Part shown: in pieces, positions 51,520-60,176 of the stretch | How the letters are laid out: every line of letters starts with the position of its first letter | Position numbering within the stretch: the first letter of the stretch is position 1 | Origin: an uncultured Eubacteriales bacterium | GTDB lineage: Bacteria; Bacillota; Clostridia; Oscillospirales; Acutalibacteraceae | NCBI GenBank assembly: GCA_934444365.1 | Contig: CAKSCM010000008.1 | Span: 44,002-108,001 of the forward strand | Direction of reading: 5' to 3' | Length of the DNA stretch: 64,000 nt | Program-made: the position numbers and the translations under genes | Notes under the pieces: model-generated | The model's database searches: none | Seen by the model: the letters and a program-made list of their open reading frames with translations, nothing else | Told to the model about the DNA's origin: nothing

Positions 51520-52578
51520 TTATTTATTTTCTTCCCGTTTGATAACCGGTTCTATATTGCTTCTCATAACGAGCTCCGGAACCAGTAAAATTTCTCTGGC
51601 GTTTGCCGGTTCCTCGCCGGTGAGCATCCTGTAAAGTGTTTTTACCGCAATCTCGCCCTGCTCTTTTATATGCTGGAATATCGTCGAGCTTATAACGCCC
51701 GAAATAATATTCCGGGATATACTGCTGAAAAGATCGGTGGCGACAATTTTATATCTGTCCGAAATTCCAAGCTCACAAAGCCGCTCGCATGCGCTTTGCG
51801 AATTGGCCGAGCAAATATAAATCCCCCCCGTTTCGGGATATTCGTCTTTAAGTTTATCAACCGCTTTTTCAGCGGCGTCAGGATCGTCGTAATTTTCGAA
51901 AACATGCCCCGGCGTTATGCCGAACCTTTTGCAGCCGGACAAAAATCCGCTTAGGGTCTCTGTGCATATCGGTACCTCTTTTGAGCTTGCAAAAACGGCA
52001 ACCGTTTTATTCGGACAAAGCTTCGAGAATTCCTCGGCCGCCATTTCCCCGGCGCAAAAGCCGTTGGAACGCACCGACAGCACGCGCTCACTTTCGGGAA
52101 TGTCGGTAATTAAGGTAGCGGTCAGCACTCCGTCGTTTTTGGCCGCCGATATTGCCTGTCTTAATCCGTCGAGCTTTGAGCCGGAAAGTATAACTATCCC
52201 TTTGCAGCCGGCCGAAACAAGCCTTTTGTACGCCGAAACGTCACTGCCCGATACATCGGAGCCGCGCTCAACCGTTACGACCTTGCTTTTTACATTCAGG
52301 GATTTAAGCGAATCCATAGCGTTGTTTATTCCCTTTAGCGCCTCCTCGGACACCTCGGGAATCGACCTTGTCAGCAACACTCCTATAGTAATGGGATTCC
52401 TCGAAAGGGCCTGAGCGGCACGGTTGGCTGTATATCCCATTTTCTCGGCAAGCGCCGTAATACGCTCGCGCGTTTCCTCGCTTACCCTCGGCTTGTTGTA
52501 AAGGGCACGGTTGACCGTCGCTATTGAAACGCCGGCCGCTTCGGCAAGATCATAAATTGTTATTTTCCCGTCGGACAC
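51520..52578 (-). CDS. LacI-family transcriptional regulator
   Basis: A 352-residue repressor. The DNA-binding helix-turn-helix is ITIYDLAEAAGVSIATVNRA followed by the hinge GYTANRAAQALS; the rest is a periplasmic-binding-protein-like effector domain (GVLLTRSIPE at 71, IVILSGSKLDGLR, VFASSKEVPICTETLSGFL). This is the type that responds to sugars. The GTG start follows GGAGG. It has its own promoter (52656-52684) with a palindromic site just downstream, and a sugar-nucleotidyltransferase-like gene follows, suggesting a local sugar-linked circuit. Confidence 0.93.
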   Translation of the reverse strand: MSDGKITIYDLAEAAGVSIATVNRALYNKPRVSEETRERITALAEKMGYTANRAAQALSRNPITIGVLLTRSIPEVSEEALKGINNAMDSLKSLNVKSKVVTVERGSDVSGSDVSAYKRLVSAGCKGIVILSGSKLDGLRQAISAAKNDGVLTATLITDIPESERVLSVRSNGFCAGEMAAEEFSKLCPNKTVAVFASSKEVPICTETLSGFLSGCKRFGITPGHVFENYDDPDAAEKAVDKLKDEYPETGGIYICSANSQSACERLCELGISDRYKIVATDLFSSISRNIISGVISSTIFQHIKEQGEIAVKTLYRMLTGEEPANAREILLVPELVMRSNIEPVIKREENK

Positions 52579-52604
52579 GTTATACCTCCAAAAATATCAA
52601 TCCT

Positions 52605-52633
52605 AAAACCGCTCCGGTATCGGTTTAAAACCG
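52605..52633 (-). promoter_or_regulatory. Candidate LacI operator
   Basis: AAAACCG (52605-52611), CGGTTT (52621-52626) and AAACCG (52628-52633) include the near-palindrome CGGTTTAAAACCG. It lies just downstream of the -10 of the lacI-type gene, a position suited to autoregulation. Confidence 0.4.
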
Positions 52634-52655
52634 CAAAAAGCCCTTTATAAAGATA

Positions 52656-52684
52656 ATTTTACTATTATTCCGTAAAAAATACAA
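52656..52684 (-). promoter_or_regulatory. Promoter of the LacI-type gene
   Basis: On the minus strand TTGTAT (52679-52684), 17 bp, TAAAAT (52656-52661). Confidence 0.65.
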
Positions 52685-53023
52685 GCATTTTTTGCGGACG
52701 ATAAGCCCTCGGTAAATAAAGCATATATAAAGTCCTTGACAGATCACCCGAGCCATCATTTGTACGCCTCATTAAGGCAGCCTATCCAAATGTCCGGAGT
52801 TTTCACGAAAAGCCTCGTTTTGTGTCGCAGGACCGTACTTTCCCGCCGGGTGTTTTTTGTAAGAAGGCATAAAATCAGCCGTAAAAACCGGCGCCTATGG
52901 TCGATTAGCACGATGCCGCAAGGAAAAAGAGAGGGGCGAAACCTTACGGTAGGAGATTGTGTTTGCTTAAGCCGACCTCAGAATGTCGTCTGCCGAAAAA
53001 CCGCAAGAATCATACATTTTTCT
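52685..53023. other. Intergenic region between LacI-type gene and mfd, no gene found
   Basis: No ORF with a ribosome site is seen. A frame on the plus strand continues into mfd antisense and is rejected. No confident terminator for mfd can be picked; scattered weak hairpins only. Confidence 0.4.
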
Positions 53024-56000
53024 TCATGCTTTTACAGACCCCTCATTTTTAAGCCTTTTCACGGTATCAAGGGCATCAAGCAGCTCGCAAAGCGCGCCGT
53101 CGGGCGACTGTCCCTTGGCTATTTTAAAGGAGATATATGGCTTTGTTCCGGCGTTTATGAGCACCCGTCCGCGATGAAGCGACGCCACGCCGGCAGCCGA
53201 GACGCCGTCAAAGGGCTTAGAATAAACAATAAGGGTATCGCCACGCTGGGATATTTCGTAGATCCCGTTTTGCGCCGCCCTGCTCCGAAGTAATGCGATA
53301 CGCATAAGACCCGAGGCCGATTTCGGAGGCTCACCGTAGCGGTCAATAAGCTCGTCGGTAACATCCAGAATATCGTCCTCGCTGCGTATTTCGGCTATCC
53401 GGCGGTATATAAACAGCCGCTGGCTCAAATCGGTAATGTAGCTTTCGGGAATATGAGCGTCAAGCTGCATATCCACCATACACTCGTTTTCCTCCTCGAC
53501 CTGCTCGCCGCGTTCAAGCTTTACGGCGTCCTCAAGCAGCTTTAAATACATATCGTATCCGACCGTTTCCATCTGGCCGTGCTGCTGAGCGCCGAGCAGG
53601 TCTCCGGCTCCCCTTATCTCAAGGTCGCGCATGGCGATTTTAAGTCCCGAACCGAACTGGGTGAACTCCCTCAGCGCCGTCAGACGTTTTTCCGACACCT
53701 CGCTTAACGCTTTGCCGGCCCGATAGGTAAGGTAGGCATAGGCCCTTCGAGGCGAACGTCCGACCCTGCCGCGAAGCTGATGAAGCTGCGACAGTCCCAT
53801 GCAATCGGCATTTTCTATTATAAGGGTATTAACGTTCGGAACGTCAACACCGGTTTCGATTATGGTCGTGCATACAAGCACATCTATCTCACCGTCCACA
53901 AGCTGCCGCCAGACATCCGACAACGCCTCCTCGCTCATGGCGCCGTGGGCAACCTGTATTCTCACCTGATCGCCGAGCCGCATTTTAAGCGACGCCGCAA
54001 CACGCTCGATATCTTCGATACGGTTGTGAAGATAATAAACCTGTCCTCCGCGCGAGAGCTCGCGGCGTATAGCCTCGGTTATAAGGGCAGAATTGTATTC
54101 GGTAACAAAGGTCTGGACCGGCTGACGGTCGCGAGGAGGATCCTCGATTACCGACATATCCCTTATTCCCGACATGACCATATTAAGGGTCCTCGGAATC
54201 GGGGTGGCCGATAGGGTAAGTACATCGACCGCCTTGAACATTTCCTTTAAGCGTTCCTTCTGGGCCACGCCGAAGCGCTGCTCCTCGTCCACTATCATAA
54301 GGCCGAGATCCTTAAATTTTATATCCTTCGAAAGCAGACGGTGGGTACCGATTACTATGTCGCACTCGCCCCGTCTCAGCTTTGCTATGGTCTCGTTTTG
54401 CTGTCTTGTGCTTACAAAGCGCGAAAGCAGTCCGATATTTACCGGCATCGACTGCATACGCCGTAAAACGGTCTGATAATGCTGCCATGCAAGTATTGTG
54501 GTCGGAACAAGAATGGCGCACTGTTTGCCCTCGCTTATGCATTTAAAGGCCGCACGGAGAGCTACCTCGGTCTTACCGAAGCCAACATCGCCGCACAGCA
54601 GCCGCTCCATCGGAACATCGCGCTGCATATCCGCCTTTATTTCGTCTATACAGCGAAGCTGATCGGCCGTTTCCTCAAACTCGAACCGCCGCTCAAAGTC
54701 GTTTTGCATATCGGTATCGGGCGAAAAGGCGTAGCCCTTTGTGTTCATTCTCGCCGAATAAAGGGCGATTAGCTCCTTGGCCATGTCCCTCACGGCCGCA
54801 CGAACACGCTTTTTTGAACGCTGCCACTCGGTTCCGCCGAGCTTATTGAGCTTAATTTTCACGTCGCCGCCCGACGCACCTATGTATTTTGACACCAAAT
54901 CAAGCTGGGTCACCGGAACATACAGCGTGTCGCTCCCGGCATAGGAAATGGTTATATAATCCTTTGATACTCCCGATGTAACTATCTTTTTAATGCCCAT
55001 AAAGATGCCTATTCCGTGCACGCTGTGAACCACATAGTCGCCCTTTTTCAGCTCGTCAAGGGAATTGAAGGAATTCTTATTTTTAGCCTTTTTAACGCTT
55101 TTCGTCTTGTTGGTAACATATCCGTGGGTTATAACGGCGATTTTTGTTTCGGGAAACTGAAATCCGGCCGAGAGGGCTCCCCTTGTTACCGTAATTTTCC
55201 CCTTTACCGGCTTTACCGGGCTTTTTTCGTACCTTGCAGGCATTCCCTCGCTCTTTAAATCCTCGGAAATAAGCATGGCACCCTTTTCGTTTCCGCCGAG
55301 CAGAACACAGGCGTAATTCTGTTCTATAAGCGGCCTTATATCCTCGCAAAGCAGCTTTATATCGCCCGACCAGGGGGTGCTTTGAAGGGCCGTAAAGCTC
55401 ACCGTGGTTTTGGCGCCGATAGTATTTCCGCCCGAGGAAAAGGTATCAATACAAATGGTTTCGGACGAGCTTAATTTTTCGAACAGCTCGTTCTCGCTCA
55501 TGTAAAAATCATCAAGGGGAGAAAAGAGCACTCCGCTTTCAAAAAGCGAAGCGATATCGGTTCGCATACGCTCGCTGTATCCGGCGGCGTTTTCCCTTAC
55601 GCCGCTCATATCGCACACAAAAACAAGCGAATCGCCGACGTAATCAAAAACCGTAGCGCGTTTGTCGGCAAGGGGAATAAACCTGTCCAGTCCTCCGACC
55701 GGCAGTCCGTTTTTAAGCTTTTCGGCCGCATCGGTAAGCTTTTTGCGGTTTTCGTCGCTTATTTTTCTCCGTTTATTGCCTGCAAGTTCCAAAAGCCTTT
55801 CATAAAGCGGCTTTTCGCCGCCGAAAAGCACCTCGCATGCCGGAGAAATATGCACAAAATCGACGCTGTCGGTACTTCGCTGGCTTGCAATATCGAAAAA
55901 CGACATGCTGTCGACCGTATCGCCGAAAAATTCTATTCTGACCGGATAATCAGAATCGGGAGAAAAAACGTCAAGTATTCCGCCGCGGCGAGAAAACTGT

Positions 56001-56509
56001 CCGGGCGCCTCGATCTGTGGGGACGAAACATATCCCGACGCTATCAGTCTTCTTAAAATATCGTCGGGGGCGATCTCGTCGCCTACGTTTATTTCAAAAA
56101 CCGATTCCCCGAGCACCTTCGGAGACAATGTGTACTGCATAAGCGCGTCGGCACAAAGCACAACATGGGTAAAATCTCCCGATAAAATACGCGAAAGCAC
56201 CCCGGTACGTTCCTGTTCGTACTGGAGTGATGCCGTGCTGTTTTCAAAAAATTCGTAATCCCTGAGCGGATAAAAAAGCGGAAGCGCCCCGAATGCACCC
56301 AGGTCCTCGCAAAAACGGCGACCCTCGCTTTCGCTCGGCACTATGACCAGTCCGGTTTTCCCCGTATCACGGCAGATATTGCTTATAAGAAACGCCTTGT
56401 GAATGTACGAAAGCCCCGCGGCGGCGGCCGGCAGGGTGTTTTTCCTCACGGCGCTGAGCAGGGTTGCATATTCGGGCGTTCCGGTTATAGCCTCATCGTA
56501 AAAAGGCAT
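53024..56509 (-). CDS. mfd: Transcription-repair coupling factor
   Basis: Removes RNA polymerase stalled at DNA damage and recruits UvrA. It is 1161 residues, full length. The N-terminal UvrB-like region (VIVPSESEGRRFCEDLGAFG and FSRRGGILDVFSPDSDYPVR), the polymerase-interaction domain (KGDYVVHSVHGIGIF, at about 490), then RecG-like motor motifs: Walker A LLCGDVGFGKTEVALRA, DEEQ box LMIVDEEQRFGVAQK, TLSATPIPRTLNM, and ETGVDVPNVNTLII. The C-terminal domain ends at LKNEGSVKA. AAAGGTGG precedes the ATG; TATAAT lies at 56539-56544 on the minus strand. In many Firmicutes mfd follows pth; here they are 35 kb apart. Confidence 0.97.
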   Translation of the reverse strand: MPFYDEAITGTPEYATLLSAVRKNTLPAAAAGLSYIHKAFLISNICRDTGKTGLVIVPSESEGRRFCEDLGAFGALPLFYPLRDYEFFENSTASLQYEQERTGVLSRILSGDFTHVVLCADALMQYTLSPKVLGESVFEINVGDEIAPDDILRRLIASGYVSSPQIEAPGQFSRRGGILDVFSPDSDYPVRIEFFGDTVDSMSFFDIASQRSTDSVDFVHISPACEVLFGGEKPLYERLLELAGNKRRKISDENRKKLTDAAEKLKNGLPVGGLDRFIPLADKRATVFDYVGDSLVFVCDMSGVRENAAGYSERMRTDIASLFESGVLFSPLDDFYMSENELFEKLSSSETICIDTFSSGGNTIGAKTTVSFTALQSTPWSGDIKLLCEDIRPLIEQNYACVLLGGNEKGAMLISEDLKSEGMPARYEKSPVKPVKGKITVTRGALSAGFQFPETKIAVITHGYVTNKTKSVKKAKNKNSFNSLDELKKGDYVVHSVHGIGIFMGIKKIVTSGVSKDYITISYAGSDTLYVPVTQLDLVSKYIGASGGDVKIKLNKLGGTEWQRSKKRVRAAVRDMAKELIALYSARMNTKGYAFSPDTDMQNDFERRFEFEETADQLRCIDEIKADMQRDVPMERLLCGDVGFGKTEVALRAAFKCISEGKQCAILVPTTILAWQHYQTVLRRMQSMPVNIGLLSRFVSTRQQNETIAKLRRGECDIVIGTHRLLSKDIKFKDLGLMIVDEEQRFGVAQKERLKEMFKAVDVLTLSATPIPRTLNMVMSGIRDMSVIEDPPRDRQPVQTFVTEYNSALITEAIRRELSRGGQVYYLHNRIEDIERVAASLKMRLGDQVRIQVAHGAMSEEALSDVWRQLVDGEIDVLVCTTIIETGVDVPNVNTLIIENADCMGLSQLHQLRGRVGRSPRRAYAYLTYRAGKALSEVSEKRLTALREFTQFGSGLKIAMRDLEIRGAGDLLGAQQHGQMETVGYDMYLKLLEDAVKLERGEQVEEENECMVDMQLDAHIPESYITDLSQRLFIYRRIAEIRSEDDILDVTDELIDRYGEPPKSASGLMRIALLRSRAAQNGIYEISQRGDTLIVYSKPFDGVSAAGVASLHRGRVLINAGTKPYISFKIAKGQSPDGALCELLDALDTVKRLKNEGSVKA

Positions 56510-56607
56510 ACGAAACCACCTTTATTTATATTTTTATAATTATACTAAATTTTCGTATATTTATTGTCGGCCGACAGCCTTTAGATCCGTCAAGTTTCAA
56601 GATTTAA

Positions 56608-57594
56608 TCAGGCCAGTTTTTCAACCGTTCCCTTGTAGCTTTCGTCGGCCGTAATGCGCCAGACGTCGCCCGACGACGAATAGGCGTAAAGATGATATCC
56701 GGTCTTGTAAAGCTCGGTAACACCGGGCAGCTGCTCGGCCACGGTGTAATCCGCCTCGGGGATATCGTCGGCTTTATATACCTTTACATAAAGGGTTCTT
56801 ACGCAAAGCGAATCTCCCGACATATAGTATATAACCCCGTTGCCCTCGGCATTAAAGCAGTAGTTGAATATCTCGGCATTTATGGGATTGTATTCGGGAT
56901 AAAGCGAGGTGTCGAACTCGCCGGCATACTGATATATCTGCTCGATTGTACCGTTTTGGCTGTAGAAAAGATTATCGCTTGTATAGTTGAACAAGCCGAC
57001 GTTATCGGCAATTTTTCCGACAAATTTACCGTCGCTTTTAATGCAGTAAAGACTCTCGTCCGACAAGAACAGCACCCGTCGGTTGTCGGCCGAAAAGCGC
57101 CCGACCTTTAATCCCTCGGGCGAAATATCGCGCAGATCGCTCCCGTTGCGGCGCATTTTGTAGAGAGAACCGTTCTCATCGCTGAAATACACCCAGTAGC
57201 CGTTTACGCTCATATGCTTTACGGTATATTCCTCGGCCAATGTCCTTTTTGCAAGACCGAGATAATCCCCGGCGATTATTCTGCCCTGTGAAATATAAAA
57301 GATCTCACCGTCGGCCGGATTTATACATGACACGTCTCCATCGGCTATTTTATCGCTTGTTCCGTCCGACACGGTGTAGCGGTAAAGTCCGTCGCCCGGC
57401 AAAACGTAAAATTCATAGGCCGAGGTGGCGGCCGCGCGGCCGGACATCATTAAATTGGCGCTCGAATTAAATGGGGTCAGCGTTCCGTCGTCATACGGAC
57501 GTAAAAGTATGGCGCCGGAAACAACCGCACCGAACAAAACCGCGGCTGCTATAAAAATACATGCGGTGATCTTGAGTTTTTTATCCTTTGTCAT
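56608..57594 (-). CDS. DUF5050-type beta-propeller protein with N-terminal membrane anchor
   Basis: A 328-residue protein. Residues about 9-29 form a membrane helix (ACIFIAAAVLFGAVVSGAIL), followed by an extracytoplasmic region of short repeats such as YVLPGDGLYRYTVSDGTSDK, VYFSDENGSLYKMRRNGSDL and RVLFLSDESLYCIKSDGKFV. This is the look of DUF5050 or LRP-like propellers, in which the repeated YxxxxGxLYRxxxDGS unit forms blades. The start at 57594 is used because GAGGG lies 6 nt ahead; ATG at 57597 is the alternative. It has a promoter at 57711. Function is unknown. Confidence 0.8.
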   Translation of the reverse strand: MTKDKKLKITACIFIAAAVLFGAVVSGAILLRPYDDGTLTPFNSSANLMMSGRAAATSAYEFYVLPGDGLYRYTVSDGTSDKIADGDVSCINPADGEIFYISQGRIIAGDYLGLAKRTLAEEYTVKHMSVNGYWVYFSDENGSLYKMRRNGSDLRDISPEGLKVGRFSADNRRVLFLSDESLYCIKSDGKFVGKIADNVGLFNYTSDNLFYSQNGTIEQIYQYAGEFDTSLYPEYNPINAEIFNYCFNAEGNGVIYYMSGDSLCVRTLYVKVYKADDIPEADYTVAEQLPGVTELYKTGYHLYAYSSSGDVWRITADESYKGTVEKLA

Positions 57595-57710
57595 CATGCA
57601 CCCTCGCTTTTTCCGGTTTTCCGGCAATCCGGTCATTCTCACGGCTTAATATCAAGCCCCCACGGCCGAATTTTTTAATGCGTTTTTATCCGCTTAATTT
57701 ATACCCGGTA

Positions 57711-57739
57711 ATTGTAACATATTATCCGAAATTTTACAA
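57711..57739 (-). promoter_or_regulatory. Promoter of the DUF5050-type gene
   Basis: On the minus strand TTGTAA (57734-57739), 17 bp, TACAAT (57711-57716), with an extended TG before the -10. The region 57740-58029 holds no supported gene. Confidence 0.7.
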
Positions 57740-58029
57740 GGACGCGCACTGCATTGTTTACGATTTATTCACACGACGGAATTTCCCCTCGTTTTTTCGT
57801 CTGTTTTTCTCTTTTATTAAAGGGCATTTTTGCCGTTATATCGATTTACCTGCCTCAAAATGCTTTTATTTATGCGGTTAAAGTATTTTGAGTGCGGCTT
57901 TCCGGATACAATAAAGGAATTTTGTCGTCACGGCAGACTTCCCGGTTCGCAAAGGATGTTCCCCGTTTTTTTCCGGGCGATCTATTTGCCGGCAATAACA
58001 ATGAGAATAATCCGCTTAGCCGCTTTCAT

Positions 58030-58890
58030 TCACCGGATTTTTGTAAGAAGAGGAAAAATGGTTACCGGCTCCTCGCTTTTTACATGCTTTTGAACCGTTA
58101 TTCGGTATTCGATAAAGTCCTCATTTTCGCTCTTTTCGGATCTTGCGTTTATTCCGGCGCGACGTATGCTTTCAACCGCACGTTCGAGGGTATTGGCAAG
58201 AATTCTTGCGTCCTTTACCGCCGCCGTTTTTTTGCGGACGCATTTTTCTTTTTGCCCGTCCTGTTCGAGACAGTCTCTTACCAGCTGTTCGGCCTGCGCC
58301 GCCGTCATACACTCGGCAATCATTTTATTGAGCAGCTCGTCGGCCTTATCGGGATCGCTTATGCGTAGCAGGGCTCTTGCGTGGCGTTCGCTTAAATTAC
58401 AGTTGCGTATTTTTTCAATCTGCTCTTTCGGCAAACGCAAAAGGCGAAGCTTATTTGACAGTGCCGACGGCGACAGCGAAAGCATACCTGCCGCCTGCTC
58501 GCGCGTGAGCGAATACGAATCGATAAGATGCTTTATTCCGGACGCCTCTTCGAAAAAATCCAGATCCTCCCGTTGCAGATTTTCGACCAGTGCCAGCACC
58601 GCCGATCGCTCGGAGTCGGCCGAGACCACTATGCAGGGCACATGCTTCATCATAAGCAATTTTGCCGCTTTAAGCCGCCGCTCGCCCGATATCAGCTGCC
58701 AGCCTCCTTTATCGAGCCGTCTTACACAAAGAGGCTGTATAATGCCGTTTTCGCGAATGCTCCGCGCGAGCGAATCGAGCTTATCTCCGTCAAAGCTTTT
58801 ACGCGGCTGATCCGGATTCAGAGCTATTTCATCCACCGGAATTTCCCTTACCGTCTTTTTTGAAAACACATCGAATATTCCCCTGCTCAT
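58030..58890 (-). CDS. noc: Nucleoid occlusion / ParB-family protein
   Basis: A 286-residue ParB-family DNA-binding CTPase. ISGERRLKAAK is the CTP-binding GERRxR motif, ENLQREDLDFFEEA the second ParB box, and LTREQAAGMLSLSPSALSNK the DNA-binding helix-turn-helix. The Lys/Arg-rich C-terminal part differs from classical ParB. The neighbour rsmG makes Noc more likely than Spo0J/ParB, as noc and rsmG (gidB) adjoin in Firmicutes. The start MSRGIFDVFSKKTVREIPVD is preferred; a 33-codon extension lacks a ribosome site (GGGAGG is 12 nt before 58890). Noc binds its sites and blocks septum formation over the nucleoid. Confidence 0.88.
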   Translation of the reverse strand: MSRGIFDVFSKKTVREIPVDEIALNPDQPRKSFDGDKLDSLARSIRENGIIQPLCVRRLDKGGWQLISGERRLKAAKLLMMKHVPCIVVSADSERSAVLALVENLQREDLDFFEEASGIKHLIDSYSLTREQAAGMLSLSPSALSNKLRLLRLPKEQIEKIRNCNLSERHARALLRISDPDKADELLNKMIAECMTAAQAEQLVRDCLEQDGQKEKCVRKKTAAVKDARILANTLERAVESIRRAGINARSEKSENEDFIEYRITVQKHVKSEEPVTIFPLLTKIR

Positions 58891-58918
58891 ACCGTTTTTA
58901 CGCCTCCCGGCATTTTTA

Positions 58919-58947
58919 TTTTTATTGTTTGTTTTTTTAAATGTCAA
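58919..58947 (-). promoter_or_regulatory. Possible promoter of noc
   Basis: On the minus strand TTGACA (58942-58947), 17 bp, TAAAAA (58919-58924). A strong -35 with a weak -10. The rest of 58948-59162 shows no gene. Confidence 0.5.
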
Positions 58948-59162
58948 AAAATTGGAAGGCAGTGCGGCCATTACGACAAGGAGCAACATACATACATCGT
59001 TATCGTTATCGGAAATACTATACAGCCCGGATATAAACCATCAGTTTACCGAACTTTAAGCTCCGGTTTTAAAGGCTTAAACCCTTAAAGGCGGCCGGAA
59101 TCAAAAAAAACAAAACTCCGAAAAAATAAAAACGAATTTGCGCCGGCCGACACCCTTCCATC

Positions 59163-59195
59163 AAAAATAATAGCACACCCCAAAAGGGATGTGCT
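59163..59195 (-). terminator. Terminator of rsmG
   Basis: On the minus strand AGCACATCCC pairs with GGGGTGTGCT (TTTT loop), followed by ATTATTTTTG, about 60 bp past the stop. It would separate rsmG from noc. Confidence 0.8.
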
Positions 59196-59254
59196 GTCAA
59201 TAAAAATATGGAAAATAATGTATACTATTACTCTTTAAGAGCAGATTAACCCGA

Positions 59255-59977
59255 CTAAAGGGTCTTTTTGGCTATTAATGCGCCCTTTCGCGGATATTCG
59301 CGCGGCGTCGGTTTAATTTTTTTTGTGACTATTACCCCTCTTGTAATATCGTCCGCAAGGGTAAAATCGCAAATTTCGGGTTTTTCTCCGCCGAGCAGCC
59401 TTACGGCATTAAGGCCGAGGGAAAGCTCATCCTTGGCAAGCGGTCCTTTCAGGGCCGCAAAATATCCGCCGGGTTTTACAAAGGGAATACAGTACTCGCA
59501 AAGCTTAGGATAGGACGCTACGGCGCGCGCCGTTACCGTATCGAACCGGTCGCGGTATTTTATGTCCCGTCCTCCGTCCTCGGCGCGAAGATGCACCGTT
59601 TTTACATTCTCGAGCCCGAGAGAGGCTACTACTTCCTCCAAAAAATCCAGCCGCTTTTTAAGACTGTCAACAAGGGTCAGACGTATGTCCGGCCGCATTA
59701 TTTTTGCCGGAATTCCGGGGAATCCGGCGCCGGTACCGATATCGGCAAGAGAGCCGTTTTGCGGAATTTCCACGCTTTTTAAAAGGGTAAGGCTGTCGGC
59801 AAAATGCTTAACGGCTATCCCGTAAGGATCACAAACCGCCGTCAGGTTCATGCGCTCATTCCACTCAACAAGCAAACGAGCATATTCGTTGAACATGACT
59901 AGCTTTTCATCGCCGAGGGCAAGCCCCAGGCTTTCCGCTTCGCGCAAAAATACATCGCGGTCAAAATAAAAGGTCAC
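59255..59977 (-). CDS. rsmG: 16S rRNA (guanine-527-N7)-methyltransferase
   Basis: Methylates G527 of 16S rRNA; loss gives low-level streptomycin resistance in other bacteria. It is 240 residues. The SAM motif is GSLADIGTGAGFPGIPAKI, with NLTAVCDPYGIAVKHFADSL before it and RAVASYPKLCEYCIPFVKPG after it. The start is placed at GTG 59977, 9 nt after AAAGGA; an ATG at 59989 would abut the ribosome site. Neighbour noc fits the usual arrangement, but mnmG and mnmE are not upstream; a kinase gene is. Confidence 0.96.
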   Translation of the reverse strand: MTFYFDRDVFLREAESLGLALGDEKLVMFNEYARLLVEWNERMNLTAVCDPYGIAVKHFADSLTLLKSVEIPQNGSLADIGTGAGFPGIPAKIMRPDIRLTLVDSLKKRLDFLEEVVASLGLENVKTVHLRAEDGGRDIKYRDRFDTVTARAVASYPKLCEYCIPFVKPGGYFAALKGPLAKDELSLGLNAVRLLGGEKPEICDFTLADDITRGVIVTKKIKPTPREYPRKGALIAKKTL

Positions 59978-60123
59978 TGTGTTTCTCATCCTTTATTACT
60001 TGTGTCGCCCCGGAAAAGCGGCCTATCGGTTTTTTATCGGCAAAGCCGCCTTTATAAATTTATAAAAGCCGTAAAGCATTACGACGCACCGTATTCGGGC
60101 TTTTAAGCGCATCACCAAAGAGT

Positions 60124-60146
60124 AAATTGCTTTTTCTCAGCAATTT
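60124..60146 (-). terminator. Hairpin after the FGGY-kinase gene
   Basis: AAATTGCT and AGCAATTT form a perfect 8-bp stem, with only a short T-rich tract after it on the minus strand. Confidence 0.4.
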
Positions 60147-60176
60147 ATTCTTACAGAATTTCGCGATTTCGCACCC

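Noticed and set aside
52736..53293. 185-codon plus-strand ORF
   Set aside because: Half lies antisense to mfd and the product looks like random Arg/Ser/Cys-rich sequence with no ribosome site.
57588..58368. Plus-strand ORFs of 87-158 codons between the DUF5050-type gene and noc
   Set aside because: They overlap noc antisense or promoter DNA, are Phe/Arg-rich, and have no ribosome sites.
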